Shown here: positions 6,102 to 13,631 of the stretch, one piece after another
How the letters are laid out: every line of letters begins with the position of its first letter
How positions within the stretch are numbered: the stretch's first letter is position 1
DNA from: Alphaproteobacteria bacterium
GTDB lineage: Bacteria > Pseudomonadota > Alphaproteobacteria > CAAGCB01 > CAG-977
DNA length: 13,631 nt
Assembly (NCBI GenBank): GCA_021639925.1
Contig: JAJXEL010000044.1
Location: 1-13,631, forward strand
Direction of reading: 5' to 3'
Program-made: the position numbers and the translations under genes
Notes under the pieces: model-generated
What the model was told of the DNA's origin: nothing
Seen by the model: only the letters and a program-made list of their open reading frames with translations
Databases searched by the model: none

Positions 6102-8252
6102 ATGCTAAGGCAGTTCGAATTGGTGGAACGTGTCCGGTCCTATGACCCTGACGTTGATGAAGAAGGGTTGGACCGGGCGTATGTTTTCGCCGTAAAAATG
6201 CACGGTTCGCAAAAACGCGCGTCCGGCGATCCGTATTTTTCCCACCCTGTCGAAGTTGCCGGTATCCTGACCGAATACAAGCTGGATTATGCTTCGATCG
6301 TAACGGCTTTGCTGCACGATACGATTGAAGATACTGCCGCGTCTTATGACGATATCAAGCAAATGTTCGGCGAAGAAGTCGCCAAACTGGTCGAAGGCGT
6401 AACAAAGCTCAGCCGTATTCAGCTGCAGTCCGACCAGACAAAACAGGCTGAAAATTTCCGCAAGCTGTTGCTGGCTATGTCGGAAGATATTCGTGTCCTG
6501 TTGGTCAAACTGGCTGACCGCGTGCATAACATGCGCACGCTGAAATACCATAAAAAGCCGGAAAAAAGGCAGCGCATCGCCCGCGAAACAATGGAAATCT
6601 ACGCTCCTTTGGCCGAACGCATCGGCATGCAGGAGATGAAAAACGAACTGGAAGAACTGTCGTTTAAGGAATTATATCCCGAAGCGTACGAATCGATTAA
6701 TGTCCGTTTGTCTTTTCTGCGCGAACAGGGCGGGGATCTGGTTGCGCGCATTATTGAAGCATTAAAAAACGATTTGAAGGATTCCGGCATTCAATGCGAA
6801 GTGACGGGGCGTGAAAAGTCACCGTATTCGATCTGGCGCAAAATGCAGCGGCAAAACGCCACGTTTGAACAGTTGTCGGATATTATGGCTTTCCGCATTA
6901 TCGTGCCGACGGTCGCGGACTGTTATCATGTTTTAGGGATTATTCATACCAAATATCCCATGGTGCCGGGGCGTTACAAAGATTATATTTCAACGCCGAA
7001 ACCCAACGGTTACAAATCCCTGCATACGGGCGTCATCGGCCCTGAAAAACACAGGATTGAAATTCAGATCCGCACGCAGGAAATGCATGATATCGCCGAA
7101 ATCGGGCTGGCGGCGCACTGGCGTTATAAACAGGGCGATTATAAAACTGACGGACGGCAGTTCGCCTGGCTGCGGGAATTGCTGGATATCATGGAGCAGT
7201 CGGATAATCCCGAAGAATTCCTGGAACATACCAAAATGGAAATGTACCAGGATCAGGTGTTTTGTTTTTCTCCGAAAGGCGATTTGATTACTTTGCCGAA
7301 AAACGCAACGGCGATTGATTTTGCTTACGCCGTTCATTCCGGAGTCGGCAACAGATGTGTCGGGGTTAAAATCAACGGCAAGATTCGTCCTTTGCGCACC
7401 GTATTGACAAATGGAGATCAAGTCGAAATTTTAACGTCAAAAACGCAGACGCCTTCGCCCGAATGGGAACGTTTCGCCGTAACGGGAAAAGCGCGCGCCG
7501 CGATCAGGCGGTTTGTTCGCGCGCAAAAACGCGAACAATATTTGGAAGTCGGCCGCCAGATGTTGCAGCGTTCCTATAAGTCCGAAGGGTATGAATATTC
7601 GGACAAGAGTCTGGAAAACGTTCTGACGAATTTCAAACAAGCGACGGTAGAAGATCTGATCGCTTCGGTCGGCGAAGGCGTTATTCAGGCTTCCGATGTT
7701 GTCGAATCCGTTTTTCCGGGGCATAAATCCCGGTTTGTCCGGGTTGTCGACGCGATTAAGCGCGGGGCGAAAAAAATCGGCGACAAAACCGACAACAGAA
7801 AACAAAGCCCGATCAAAGGGCTGATTCCCGGCATGGCGATTAATTTCGCAAAATGCTGTCACCCGCTGCCGGGCGACCGGATTGTGGGAATCGTGACGAC
7901 GGGAAAAGGGGTGACGATCCATACGATTGACTGCGTAACGCTGGAAAAATTTGCGGGCGAACCGGAACGCTGGCTGGACGTTTCCTGGAATGAAGACGTA
8001 ACTTCCGGCGAAAGCCACATTTCCCGGCTGCGCATTGTTTTGGTTAATCAGCCGGGCAGTTTGGGAACGTTATCAAACGTTATCGCGAAAAATCACGGCA
8101 ATATTGCCAATTTGAACATATTGGAAAGAACGCCCAGCTTTTTTGATTTAACCGTTGACGTCGAAGTGCATGACGTCCGCCATCTCAGCGACATTATGGC
8201 TGCTTTGCGGGCCAGTCCCGGCATCAGTTCCGTCCGCCGCGCGCAGGATTAA
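6102..8252 (+). CDS. rel: Bifunctional (p)ppGpp synthetase/hydrolase (Rel/SpoT)
   Basis: The 716-residue enzyme makes and degrades the stringent-response alarmone (p)ppGpp. Domains in order: the HD hydrolase (about 25-155) with His48, His72-Asp73 and Glu77-Asp78 in HDTIEDT, and Asp139, all intact, so hydrolysis is likely active. Next is the synthetase (about 235-345) with Arg-Tyr-Lys-Asp at 291-294 and Glu-Ile-Gln-Ile-Arg-Thr at 320-325. The RxKD form, rather than the ExDD of RelA, marks a bifunctional enzyme. A TGS domain (384-447), a helical region, a Cys-Cys-His zinc-finger-like segment (585-587) and a C-terminal ACT domain (about 640-713) follow. The ATG at 6102 is preceded by AAGGGG about 9-10 nt away. 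It is probably the only long Rel protein in the cell, as in most alphaproteobacteria, but that cannot be seen here. The next gene, acpS, starts 1 nt after its stop. Confidence 0.96.
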   Translation: MLRQFELVERVRSYDPDVDEEGLDRAYVFAVKMHGSQKRASGDPYFSHPVEVAGILTEYKLDYASIVTALLHDTIEDTAASYDDIKQMFGEEVAKLVEGVTKLSRIQLQSDQTKQAENFRKLLLAMSEDIRVLLVKLADRVHNMRTLKYHKKPEKRQRIARETMEIYAPLAERIGMQEMKNELEELSFKELYPEAYESINVRLSFLREQGGDLVARIIEALKNDLKDSGIQCEVTGREKSPYSIWRKMQRQNATFEQLSDIMAFRIIVPTVADCYHVLGIIHTKYPMVPGRYKDYISTPKPNGYKSLHTGVIGPEKHRIEIQIRTQEMHDIAEIGLAAHWRYKQGDYKTDGRQFAWLRELLDIMEQSDNPEEFLEHTKMEMYQDQVFCFSPKGDLITLPKNATAIDFAYAVHSGVGNRCVGVKINGKIRPLRTVLTNGDQVEILTSKTQTPSPEWERFAVTGKARAAIRRFVRAQKREQYLEVGRQMLQRSYKSEGYEYSDKSLENVLTNFKQATVEDLIASVGEGVIQASDVVESVFPGHKSRFVRVVDAIKRGAKKIGDKTDNRKQSPIKGLIPGMAINFAKCCHPLPGDRIVGIVTTGKGVTIHTIDCVTLEKFAGEPERWLDVSWNEDVTSGESHISRLRIVLVNQPGSLGTLSNVIAKNHGNIANLNILERTPSFFDLTVDVEVHDVRHLSDIMAALRASPGISSVRRAQD

Positions 8253-8253
8253 T

Positions 8254-8664
8254 ATGATTATCGGGACAGGAACGGATTTGGTCGATATCAGGCGGATTGA
8301 ACGGTCTATCAACCGGTTCGGCAGCCTTTTTTGCAACAGAATCTATACGCCGGCGGAACAGGCGGTCTGCAACGCGCGTCAGGGGAAAAAGAAAATATCG
8401 GCCTATGCCATGCGCTTTGCCGCAAAAGAAGCCTGTTCCAAAGCTTTGGGCACGGGGTTAAGGCAAGGCGTTTTCTGGCGCGACATGGAAAATGCAAATT
8501 TGCCGACGGGCCAGCCGGTAATGCGTTTGACGGGCGGCGCGTTAAAAAGATTGAATTCTTTACTGCCCGAGGGATTTATACCACAAATAGATGTTTCTTT
8601 GACAGATGAATATCCGTATGCTATGGCAATTGTCATCATCAGCGCGGAACGTGAAAAAGGATAA
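8254..8664 (+). CDS. acpS: Holo-[acyl-carrier-protein] synthase
   Basis: AcpS transfers 4'-phosphopantetheine from coenzyme A to apo-ACP, activating fatty-acid synthesis. The 136-residue protein begins Met-Ile-Ile-Gly-Thr-Gly-Thr-Asp-Leu-Val-Asp-Ile, the AcpS signature, and has Arg-Phe-Ala-Ala-Lys-Glu-Ala-Cys-Ser-Lys-Ala-Leu-Gly at 54-66. Asp8 and Glu59 are the expected magnesium ligands. I chose the ATG at 8254 because the signature starts there, AGGA lies 5 nt upstream, and the longer reading (from 8155) would overlap rel by about 100 nt. Only one base separates it from the rel stop (TAATATG), so translation is probably coupled. In many alphaproteobacteria pdxJ sits directly upstream of acpS; it is absent here. 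The stop is 4 nt before lepB. Confidence 0.95.
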   Translation: MIIGTGTDLVDIRRIERSINRFGSLFCNRIYTPAEQAVCNARQGKKKISAYAMRFAAKEACSKALGTGLRQGVFWRDMENANLPTGQPVMRLTGGALKRLNSLLPEGFIPQIDVSLTDEYPYAMAIVIISAEREKG

Positions 8665-8668
8665 AGTG

Positions 8669-9409
8669 ATGGAAGAAAAAAATACGCAGGGCGGATTCTG
8701 GGAAACGACAAAAACAGTTGTTTATGCCGTTCTGATTGCTTTGTTTGTCCGTACTGTTTTTGCGGAACCGTTCAGTATTCCTTCGGGATCCATGATTCCG
8801 ACGCTGCTGGTCGGGGATTATCTGTTTGTTTCGAAAATGTCTTATGGTTACAGCCGCCATTCCATGCCGCTGAGCATTCCTTTGATCAAAGGCCGGATAT
8901 TTTATGAAGAACCGAAACGCGGCGATGTGATTGTTTTTAAAATGCCGTCGGATAACAGGACTGATTATATTAAACGTCTGATCGGATTGCCCGGGGACAA
9001 AATTCAGGTCAAAGACGGCCGTTTGTTTATTAACGGAAACATGATTGAACGCCGGGACGAAGGCGAATATGTCATGCGGGATCAAACCGGAAAAGCTTTG
9101 CGTTTTAAAAAATTTACGGAAGTCCTGCCCGAAGGTTCCTCTCATTTGATTATTGAAGCGTCGGACGACGCGCCTTTTGATAATACGGAAGAATTTACGG
9201 TCCCCGAAGACCACTTTTTCATGATGGGGGACAACCGCGACAATTCTTTGGACAGCCGTTCAATCAAAGTCGGTTTTGTCCCCAAAGTCAATTTGGTCGG
9301 AAAAGCGAAGTTTTTATTTTTTTCCAACGACGGATCGGCTGCCTGGTGGCAGGTATGGAAATGGCCGATGGCCGTGCGCTGGTCGCGTTTGTTTAACGGT
9401 ATACGATAA
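8669..9409 (+). CDS. lepB: Signal peptidase I
   Basis: LepB is the inner-membrane serine protease that removes signal peptides from exported proteins on the periplasmic side. The 246-residue product has one N-terminal membrane anchor (about 14-31), then Pro-Ser-Gly-Ser-Met-Ile-Pro-Thr with catalytic Ser41. Box D, Arg-Gly-Asp-Val-Ile-Val-Phe (84-90), comes next, followed by Asp-Tyr-Ile-Lys-Arg-Leu-Ile-Gly with general-base Lys102. Box E, Met-Gly-Asp-Asn-Arg-Asp-Asn-Ser-Leu-Asp-Ser-Arg, lies in the C-terminal third. A single anchor rather than the two of E. coli LepB is usual in alphaproteobacteria. The ATG at 8669 follows AAGGA by 7 nt; a longer frame from 8606 would overlap acpS. The stop shares a base with the rnc start (TAATG). 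Confidence 0.96.
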   Translation: MEEKNTQGGFWETTKTVVYAVLIALFVRTVFAEPFSIPSGSMIPTLLVGDYLFVSKMSYGYSRHSMPLSIPLIKGRIFYEEPKRGDVIVFKMPSDNRTDYIKRLIGLPGDKIQVKDGRLFINGNMIERRDEGEYVMRDQTGKALRFKKFTEVLPEGSSHLIIEASDDAPFDNTEEFTVPEDHFFMMGDNRDNSLDSRSIKVGFVPKVNLVGKAKFLFFSNDGSAAWWQVWKWPMAVRWSRLFNGIR

Positions 9410-10074
9410 TGACAAGCTGTACCGGCCTGTATCCTTGTCTGGGGTATTCGTTTAAAGATGAAAGTCTGTTGAAACAGGCTTTGACGTTAGGGTTCGGGGA
9501 TCATTTTTCCGGGTATGAGCGTTTGGAATTTTTGGGTGACCGGGTATTGGGGGTTATTGTCGCCCACATGCTCTATCGGCATTTTCCGCATGAACCGGAA
9601 GGAGATCTGGCTAAACGTTTTTCCGATTTGACGCGCGCGGAAACTTTGGCGGCCATTGCGCGGGATCTGCATTTTTCCCGTTATCTGATTTCTGCGGCGC
9701 CGTCTAATAAACCGGATCTGACCAAAGCCGTTTTATCAGACGTCTGCGAAGCCGTTATTGCGGCCTTGTTTCTGGACGGCGGTTTCGAAGCCGCGCAGCA
9801 ATTCGTTGTCCGTTATTGGGAAAAACCGATGCATAAATTCTCCGCTCCGCCGGTCGATTCAAAAACAAAGTTACAGGAATGGGCGCAGGCCCGCGGGCTG
9901 CCTTTGCCGGAATATGTTCAGCTGGACAGAACGGGGCCGGATCACAGTCCGGTGTTTACCATGCAGGTCGTTGTGAAAGGCCAGCCTGCGGTCAGTGCCG
10001 GCGGAAAATCAAAACGCGAAGCTTCTCAGGCCGCGGCCGCCGAATTGCTGAAAAGGTTGGAAAATCATGGATAA
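9409..10074 (+). CDS. rnc: Ribonuclease III
   Basis: RNase III cleaves double-stranded RNA, including the 30S rRNA precursor, and regulates some mRNAs. The 221-residue protein has the catalytic domain with the signature Glu-Arg-Leu-Glu-Phe-Leu-Gly-Asp (37-44) and Asp-Val-Cys-Glu-Ala-Val-Ile-Ala-Ala-Leu-Phe-Leu-Asp-Gly-Gly (111-125). This places the four metal-binding acids at E40, D44, D111 and E114, all present. A C-terminal double-stranded-RNA-binding domain runs from about 150 to 218, ending in the Gly-Lys-Ser-Lys-Arg-Glu-Ala-Ser-Gln-Ala-Ala-Ala motif. The ATG at 9409 overlaps the lepB stop by one base and I see no Shine-Dalgarno sequence before it, so it probably depends on ribosomes finishing lepB. 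Its end overlaps era by 8 nt. Confidence 0.96.
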   Translation: MTSCTGLYPCLGYSFKDESLLKQALTLGFGDHFSGYERLEFLGDRVLGVIVAHMLYRHFPHEPEGDLAKRFSDLTRAETLAAIARDLHFSRYLISAAPSNKPDLTKAVLSDVCEAVIAALFLDGGFEAAQQFVVRYWEKPMHKFSAPPVDSKTKLQEWAQARGLPLPEYVQLDRTGPDHSPVFTMQVVVKGQPAVSAGGKSKREASQAAAAELLKRLENHG

Positions 10075-10966
10075 CACACCCGAAAAATGCGGCTTTGTCA
10101 CTTTGTTGGGGGCGCCGAACGCCGGCAAATCCACTTTGGTGAATTATATGGTCGGGGCAAAAGTTTCCATTGTATCGCCAAAGGTTCAGACAACCCGGTC
10201 GCGGGTACGTGGTATTTTGGTTAAAAACAACTGTGAAATTGTTTTAATTGATACGCCGGGAATTTTTAAACCGAAACGCCGTTTAGACCGCGCTATGGTC
10301 GCCGCAGCCTGGCAGGAAGCGGAATATTCCGACGCGCGGTTGGTGCTGGTCGATGCAAAACGCGGCATAGACGACGATACGCGGTCAATTATTGATTCTT
10401 TGATAAAAAACAAGCTGAAAGCCGTTTTAATCTTGAACAAATCCGATCTGGTTAAACCGGCCAGGTTGGTGGAATTGTCGGCCCGTTTAAATGAAACCGG
10501 TCTTTTTAAAGAAACTTTTATGCTTTCCGCCGCGACGGGGGAAGGGGTTGACATATTGGAAAATTATTTGATTTCCCAAATGCCGGAAGGTCCTTTTATG
10601 TTTCCCGCCGATCAGGTGTCCGATCTGCCCGACAAGCTGCTGGCCGCCGAAATTACACGCGAAAAGCTGTATATGAACTTAAATCAGGAGCTGCCTTATA
10701 TCAGTACGGTACAAACGGATTCTTTTAAAGAAGATGAAAAAGGGATCCGGATCGATCAGACGATTTATGTCGAAAAAAGCAATCAAAAACAGATCGTTAT
10801 CGGTAAAAACGGGGCAATGATCAAAAAAATCGGCATGCAGTCCAGGCAGGAACTGGAAAAGTTATTTGAGTGTCGTGTTCATTTGTTCCTGTTTGTGAAA
10901 GTCCGGGAAAAATGGGCGGAAAATCCGGAACATTACCGCCCCTGGGGATTGGATTTTAATGCCTGA
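10067..10966 (+). CDS. era: GTPase Era, 16S rRNA/30S assembly factor
   Basis: Era is an essential GTPase that binds the 3' end of 16S rRNA and guides 30S subunit maturation. All five G motifs are visible in the 299 residues: G1 Gly-Ala-Pro-Asn-Ala-Gly-Lys-Ser-Thr (15-23), G2 Thr-Thr (42-43), G3 Asp-Thr-Pro-Gly (62-65), G4 Asn-Lys-Ser-Asp (124-127) and G5 Ser-Ala-Ala (154-156). The C-terminal type-II KH RNA-binding domain carries Val-Ile-Gly-Lys-Asn-Gly-Ala-Met-Ile (244-252), and the protein ends near the conserved Trp-Gly-Leu-Asp-Phe. The ATG lies inside the end of rnc (8-nt overlap), with GGA 5 nt upstream. The rnc-era pairing is very widely conserved and links two rRNA maturation steps. Its own end overlaps recO by 8 nt. 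Confidence 0.97.
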   Translation: MDNTPEKCGFVTLLGAPNAGKSTLVNYMVGAKVSIVSPKVQTTRSRVRGILVKNNCEIVLIDTPGIFKPKRRLDRAMVAAAWQEAEYSDARLVLVDAKRGIDDDTRSIIDSLIKNKLKAVLILNKSDLVKPARLVELSARLNETGLFKETFMLSAATGEGVDILENYLISQMPEGPFMFPADQVSDLPDKLLAAEITREKLYMNLNQELPYISTVQTDSFKEDEKGIRIDQTIYVEKSNQKQIVIGKNGAMIKKIGMQSRQELEKLFECRVHLFLFVKVREKWAENPEHYRPWGLDFNA

Positions 10967-11714
10967 ATGGTCGGATAACGCGATTGTCATCGGGGTAAAA
11001 AAATTTGCCGAACGTGACGCCGTCGTTTCTTTTTTAACCCAAAATCACGGAAAATACGGCGGGTTGTGCAAAGGCGCTTTTTCCAAGCGCCTGACGGGAA
11101 CGCTGCAAATCGGAAATCTGGTTCAGATGAACTGGAAAGCGCGCCTGGAAGAGCATTTGGGAACTGTAAAAGTTGAATTGTTAAACGCTTATTGCGTTCC
11201 GGTTTTATCGGATCCTGGACGGCTGACGGCGTTATCTTGTTTATGCGCGATGTGTTCTCTTTTGCCCGAACGCGAAAATGTGGAAGATTTTTTTCAAAAA
11301 ACGCTGGAACAAATTGCCTTGCTGAGCTTTGACGGCTGGGCGGAACGGTATGCCCGCTGGGAAACGGAACTGCTGAAAATATTGGGGTTCGGACTTGATT
11401 TGTCCGCCTGTGCCGCAACGGGAACGACGCGGGATCTGGTCTATGTTTCACCCAAATCAGGGCGGGCCGTCAGCCGCGAAGCCGGCGAACCGTGGCGGGA
11501 CAAATTACTGCCTCTGCCGGATTTTCTGCGAAACGAAACGTCCGCGCCGCAAAGCGGAGAAGAAATAAAAAAAGCTTTGATTTTAACAGGATTTTTCCTT
11601 GAAAATTATGTCCTAAAGACGCTAGACTGCACTATTCCCGCCGTCAGAGGACGACTTGTCGATTATGTGTCCGGACGCGAAACGGTTGATCATCAGGGAT
11701 TGCAAAATGAGTGA
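10959..11714 (+). CDS. recO: DNA repair protein RecO
   Basis: RecO works with RecR (and RecF) to load RecA on SSB-coated single-stranded DNA in gap repair. The 251-residue product begins Met-Pro-Glu-Trp-Ser-Asp-Asn-Ala-Ile-Val-Ile-Gly, the start of the N-terminal OB fold (about 1-80). The fold includes His-Gly-Lys-Tyr-Gly-Gly-Leu-Cys-Lys-Gly-Ala (35-45). A helical middle follows. The stretch Leu-Asp-Leu-Ser-Ala-Cys-Ala-Ala-Thr-Gly, then Leu-Val-Tyr-Val-Ser-Pro-Lys-Ser-Gly-Arg-Ala-Val-Ser (about 147-173), is very characteristic of alphaproteobacterial RecO. The paired CxxC zinc motif of some RecO proteins is not present here. The ATG is within the era 3' end with GGA 5 nt upstream, and its stop overlaps the parC start by 8 nt, so expression is probably coupled in both directions. 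Confidence 0.94.
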   Translation: MPEWSDNAIVIGVKKFAERDAVVSFLTQNHGKYGGLCKGAFSKRLTGTLQIGNLVQMNWKARLEEHLGTVKVELLNAYCVPVLSDPGRLTALSCLCAMCSLLPERENVEDFFQKTLEQIALLSFDGWAERYARWETELLKILGFGLDLSACAATGTTRDLVYVSPKSGRAVSREAGEPWRDKLLPLPDFLRNETSAPQSGEEIKKALILTGFFLENYVLKTLDCTIPAVRGRLVDYVSGRETVDHQGLQNE

Positions 11715-13631
11715 AAATGAACAAATAAAAGAAACCAAAATGGCGGAAGCTCTGGGCGAACGTTACCTGGCGTATGCTATGTCAACGATCGTTTCCCGTT
11801 CATTGCCCGACGTGCGCGACGGTCTGAAGCCCGTTCACCGCCGGCTGCTGTATGCAATGAACGCTTTGCATCTGGATCCTGAATCCGGTTTTAAAAAATG
11901 CGCCCGCGTCGTAGGCGACGTCCTCGGTAAATATCACCCGCACGGCGACACGGCGGTTTATGAAACAATGGTGCGTCTGGCGCAGGATTTTGCCGTGCGT
12001 TACCCTTTGGTCGAAGGGCAGGGGAATTTCGGAAACATTGACGGCGACAGCGCTGCCGCCATGCGTTATACGGAAGCGCGTTTGACCGAAGTCGCCAAAG
12101 CCGTTATGGACGGTTTGAACGACGGAACGGTTGATTTCCGCCCGACCTATTCCGGCGAAGATATTGAACCGGTCGTTATGCCGTGCGCTTTTCCCAATTT
12201 GCTGGCAAACGGATCGGCCGGGATCGCCGTCGGTATGGCGACAAACGTGCCGCCTCATAACGTCGGGGAAATTGCCGACGCGCTGCAGCTGTTAATTAAA
12301 AAACCGGACTGTTCCGTGGCCGATTTGATGAAGTTTGTCCGCGGTCCCGATTTTCCGACGGGCGGCGAGATTGTTGAAAAACCCGAAAGCATCTTAAAAA
12401 CGTATGAAACCGGGCGCGGCGCCATGCGCGTGCGGGCCAAATGGGAAAAAGACGAATTATCGCACGGTATGTATCAGATTATCGTGACGGAAATTCCCTA
12501 TATGGTTAAAAAATCAGAGCTGATCAGCAAAATTGCCAAACTTCTATTGGAAAAAAAGCTGCCTTTTCTGGCGGATATCCGCGACGAATCCGATGAAAAC
12601 GTCCGTATTGTCCTGGAACCGAAAAACCGCAACATTGAACCGGAACAGTTAATGGCTCATTTGTTCCGGCTGACGGATATGCAGGTCAACTTTAACATGA
12701 ACATGAACGTGCTGGACAAGGACGGCGTTCCGCGCGTTATGGATTTAAAACAGGTATTGCAGGCTTTTCTGGACCACCGTCAGGACGTTTTAATCCGCCG
12801 GTCTAAATTCCGTCTGGATAAAATCAATCACAGAATGGAAGTATTGGAAGGTTTTCTGGTCGCTTATTTAAATTTGGACGAAGTTATCCGCATTATCCGC
12901 GAAGAAGATGAAGCTAAGCCGGCTTTGATGCAGGCTTTTAGGCTGACGGAAGTTCAGGCGGACGCTATTTTGAATATGCGTTTGCGTTCTTTGCGCAAGC
13001 TGGAAGAAATGCAAATCAAAACCGAACATGACGAACTGGCGGCGGAAAAAGAAAAACTGGAAGCTTTGCTGGCAGATGAAGCTTTGCGCTGGAAAGAAAT
13101 CTCTGCCGAAATTTCTTTGATGAAAAAGAAATTCGGTCAGGCTACAGCTTTGGGAAAACGCCGCACGGTGATTTCCGGCGAACCTGAAGAAATTGATATT
13201 CCATTGGAATCTTTGATCGAACGCGAACCGATTACCGTTATTTTATCCGAAAAAGGCTGGATCCGTTCCGTCAAAGGGCATGTCCAGCTGGACGACGACG
13301 TTAAATTCAAAGAAGGCGACCGGCTGCAATGCGGGCTGCAGGCGCAGACGACGGATAAAATTCTGATGTTTGCGACCAACGGGCGGTATTATACTTTATC
13401 CGGCGACAAACTGCCGCGCGGACGCGGTTTCGGTGAACCGCTGCGTTTGTCGATTGACTTGCCGGAAGAAGACGAAATTATTTCCATGACGATTTATCGG
13501 CCCGGCGAAAAAAGGCTGATCGTATCTAAAAAAGGAAAGGGCTTTATCGTTAAAGAAGAAGATTTATTGGCTCAAACGCGCAACGGCAGGATCGTCCTGA
13601 ATTTGACCGAAGGCGACCGGGCTTATCTGTC
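11707..13631 (+). CDS. parC: DNA topoisomerase IV subunit A (3' end outside window)
   Basis: ParC, with ParE, decatenates daughter chromosomes and relaxes supercoils. The frame is open from the ATG at 11707 to the window edge, giving 641 complete codons of an expected 740 or so; the gene is cut by the window, not broken. The breakage-reunion domain shows Val-Arg-Asp-Gly-Leu-Lys-Pro-Val-His-Arg-Arg (36-46), Lys-Tyr-His-Pro-His-Gly-Asp (75-81) and the active-site Tyr121 in Ala-Met-Arg-Tyr-Thr-Glu. A coiled-coil region follows at about 370-475. The C-terminal beta-pinwheel then begins, with Arg-Gly-Arg-Gly near 570. I prefer parC over gyrA because of the recO-linked position and because no canonical QRRGGKG GyrA box is seen in the visible part, though the domain is incomplete. 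AGGGA lies about 7 nt before the start, and the start overlaps recO by 8 nt. Thr82 occupies the quinolone-contact position (Ser80 in E. coli). Confidence 0.92.
   Translation, partial: MSENEQIKETKMAEALGERYLAYAMSTIVSRSLPDVRDGLKPVHRRLLYAMNALHLDPESGFKKCARVVGDVLGKYHPHGDTAVYETMVRLAQDFAVRYPLVEGQGNFGNIDGDSAAAMRYTEARLTEVAKAVMDGLNDGTVDFRPTYSGEDIEPVVMPCAFPNLLANGSAGIAVGMATNVPPHNVGEIADALQLLIKKPDCSVADLMKFVRGPDFPTGGEIVEKPESILKTYETGRGAMRVRAKWEKDELSHGMYQIIVTEIPYMVKKSELISKIAKLLLEKKLPFLADIRDESDENVRIVLEPKNRNIEPEQLMAHLFRLTDMQVNFNMNMNVLDKDGVPRVMDLKQVLQAFLDHRQDVLIRRSKFRLDKINHRMEVLEGFLVAYLNLDEVIRIIREEDEAKPALMQAFRLTEVQADAILNMRLRSLRKLEEMQIKTEHDELAAEKEKLEALLADEALRWKEISAEISLMKKKFGQATALGKRRTVISGEPEEIDIPLESLIEREPITVILSEKGWIRSVKGHVQLDDDVKFKEGDRLQCGLQAQTTDKILMFATNGRYYTLSGDKLPRGRGFGEPLRLSIDLPEEDEIISMTIYRPGEKRLIVSKKGKGFIVKEEDLLAQTRNGRIVLNLTEGDRAYL

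Noticed and set aside
6990..8018. Long minus-strand open frames opposite rel
   Set aside because: They are antisense shadows of a clearly conserved coding sequence, lack ribosome sites and show no domain features.
8155..8253. Longer acpS start overlapping rel by about 100 nt
   Set aside because: The AcpS signature begins exactly at the ATG at 8254. The extension is the shadow of the rel ACT-domain coding sequence.
8606..8668. Longer lepB start inside acpS
   Set aside because: ATG at 8669 has AAGGA 7 nt upstream and gives a normal short cytoplasmic N-terminus. The extension is acpS read in another frame.
1..13631. CRISPR array, insertion sequence, prophage, tRNA/rRNA or defence system
   Set aside because: I saw no regularly spaced repeats, transposase or integrase motifs, cloverleaf-like runs or defence-gene signatures on either strand. 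Apart from the small gaps listed, known gene families account for nearly all of the sequence.

Overview
The window looks like chromosomal core DNA of an alphaproteobacterium. The main evidence is the gene order rpoZ, rel/spoT, acpS, lepB, rnc, era, recO, parC on the plus strand. Facing away from it on the minus strand is a pair encoding a NYN-domain protein and a family 5 uracil-DNA glycosylase. This neighbourhood is familiar from alphaproteobacterial genomes. The RecO and HtpX C-terminal regions also read like alphaproteobacterial family members. Base composition looks moderate, near 50% GC by eye. That is low for free-living Rhodospirillales or Rhizobiales and would suit a host-associated or uncultured lineage, but this is inference; no species can be named from sequence alone.

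Layout. Positions 1-123 hold no gene I can support. A secreted beta-barrel protein gene (170-1021, minus) ends at a clear intrinsic terminator. Facing away from it is a compact plus-strand set: a PIG-L/LmbE zinc deacetylase (1155-1847), a 14-segment DHA2-type MFS transporter (1859-3256) and the membrane protease HtpX (3253-4215). HtpX converges tail to tail, with overlapping stop codons, on the uracil-DNA glycosylase (4212-4880, minus), which follows the NYN-domain gene (4855-5481, minus). A 212-bp divergent promoter region (5482-5693) separates that pair from the long plus-strand housekeeping operon, which runs to the right edge and ends inside parC.

How the genes work together. The housekeeping operon joins RNA polymerase omega, the (p)ppGpp alarmone enzyme, activation of acyl carrier protein, signal peptide cleavage, dsRNA and rRNA processing, 30S maturation, recombination repair and chromosome decatenation. 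From rel onward the genes are 4 nt apart or closer, or they overlap. Three junctions in a row (rnc/era, era/recO, recO/parC) share the same 8-nt overlap geometry, which implies translational coupling. The deacetylase/transporter/HtpX set looks envelope-related, but its substrate cannot be read from sequence.

The window is mostly ordinary. I found no CRISPR array, insertion sequence, phage gene, defence island, tRNA or rRNA, and no convincing novel system. The most useful unusual points are a terminator hairpin for the glycosylase operon hidden antisense inside the htpX 3' coding end, the repeated 8-nt overlaps, the deacetylase-transporter-protease grouping, and a threonine at the quinolone-sensitive position of ParC.
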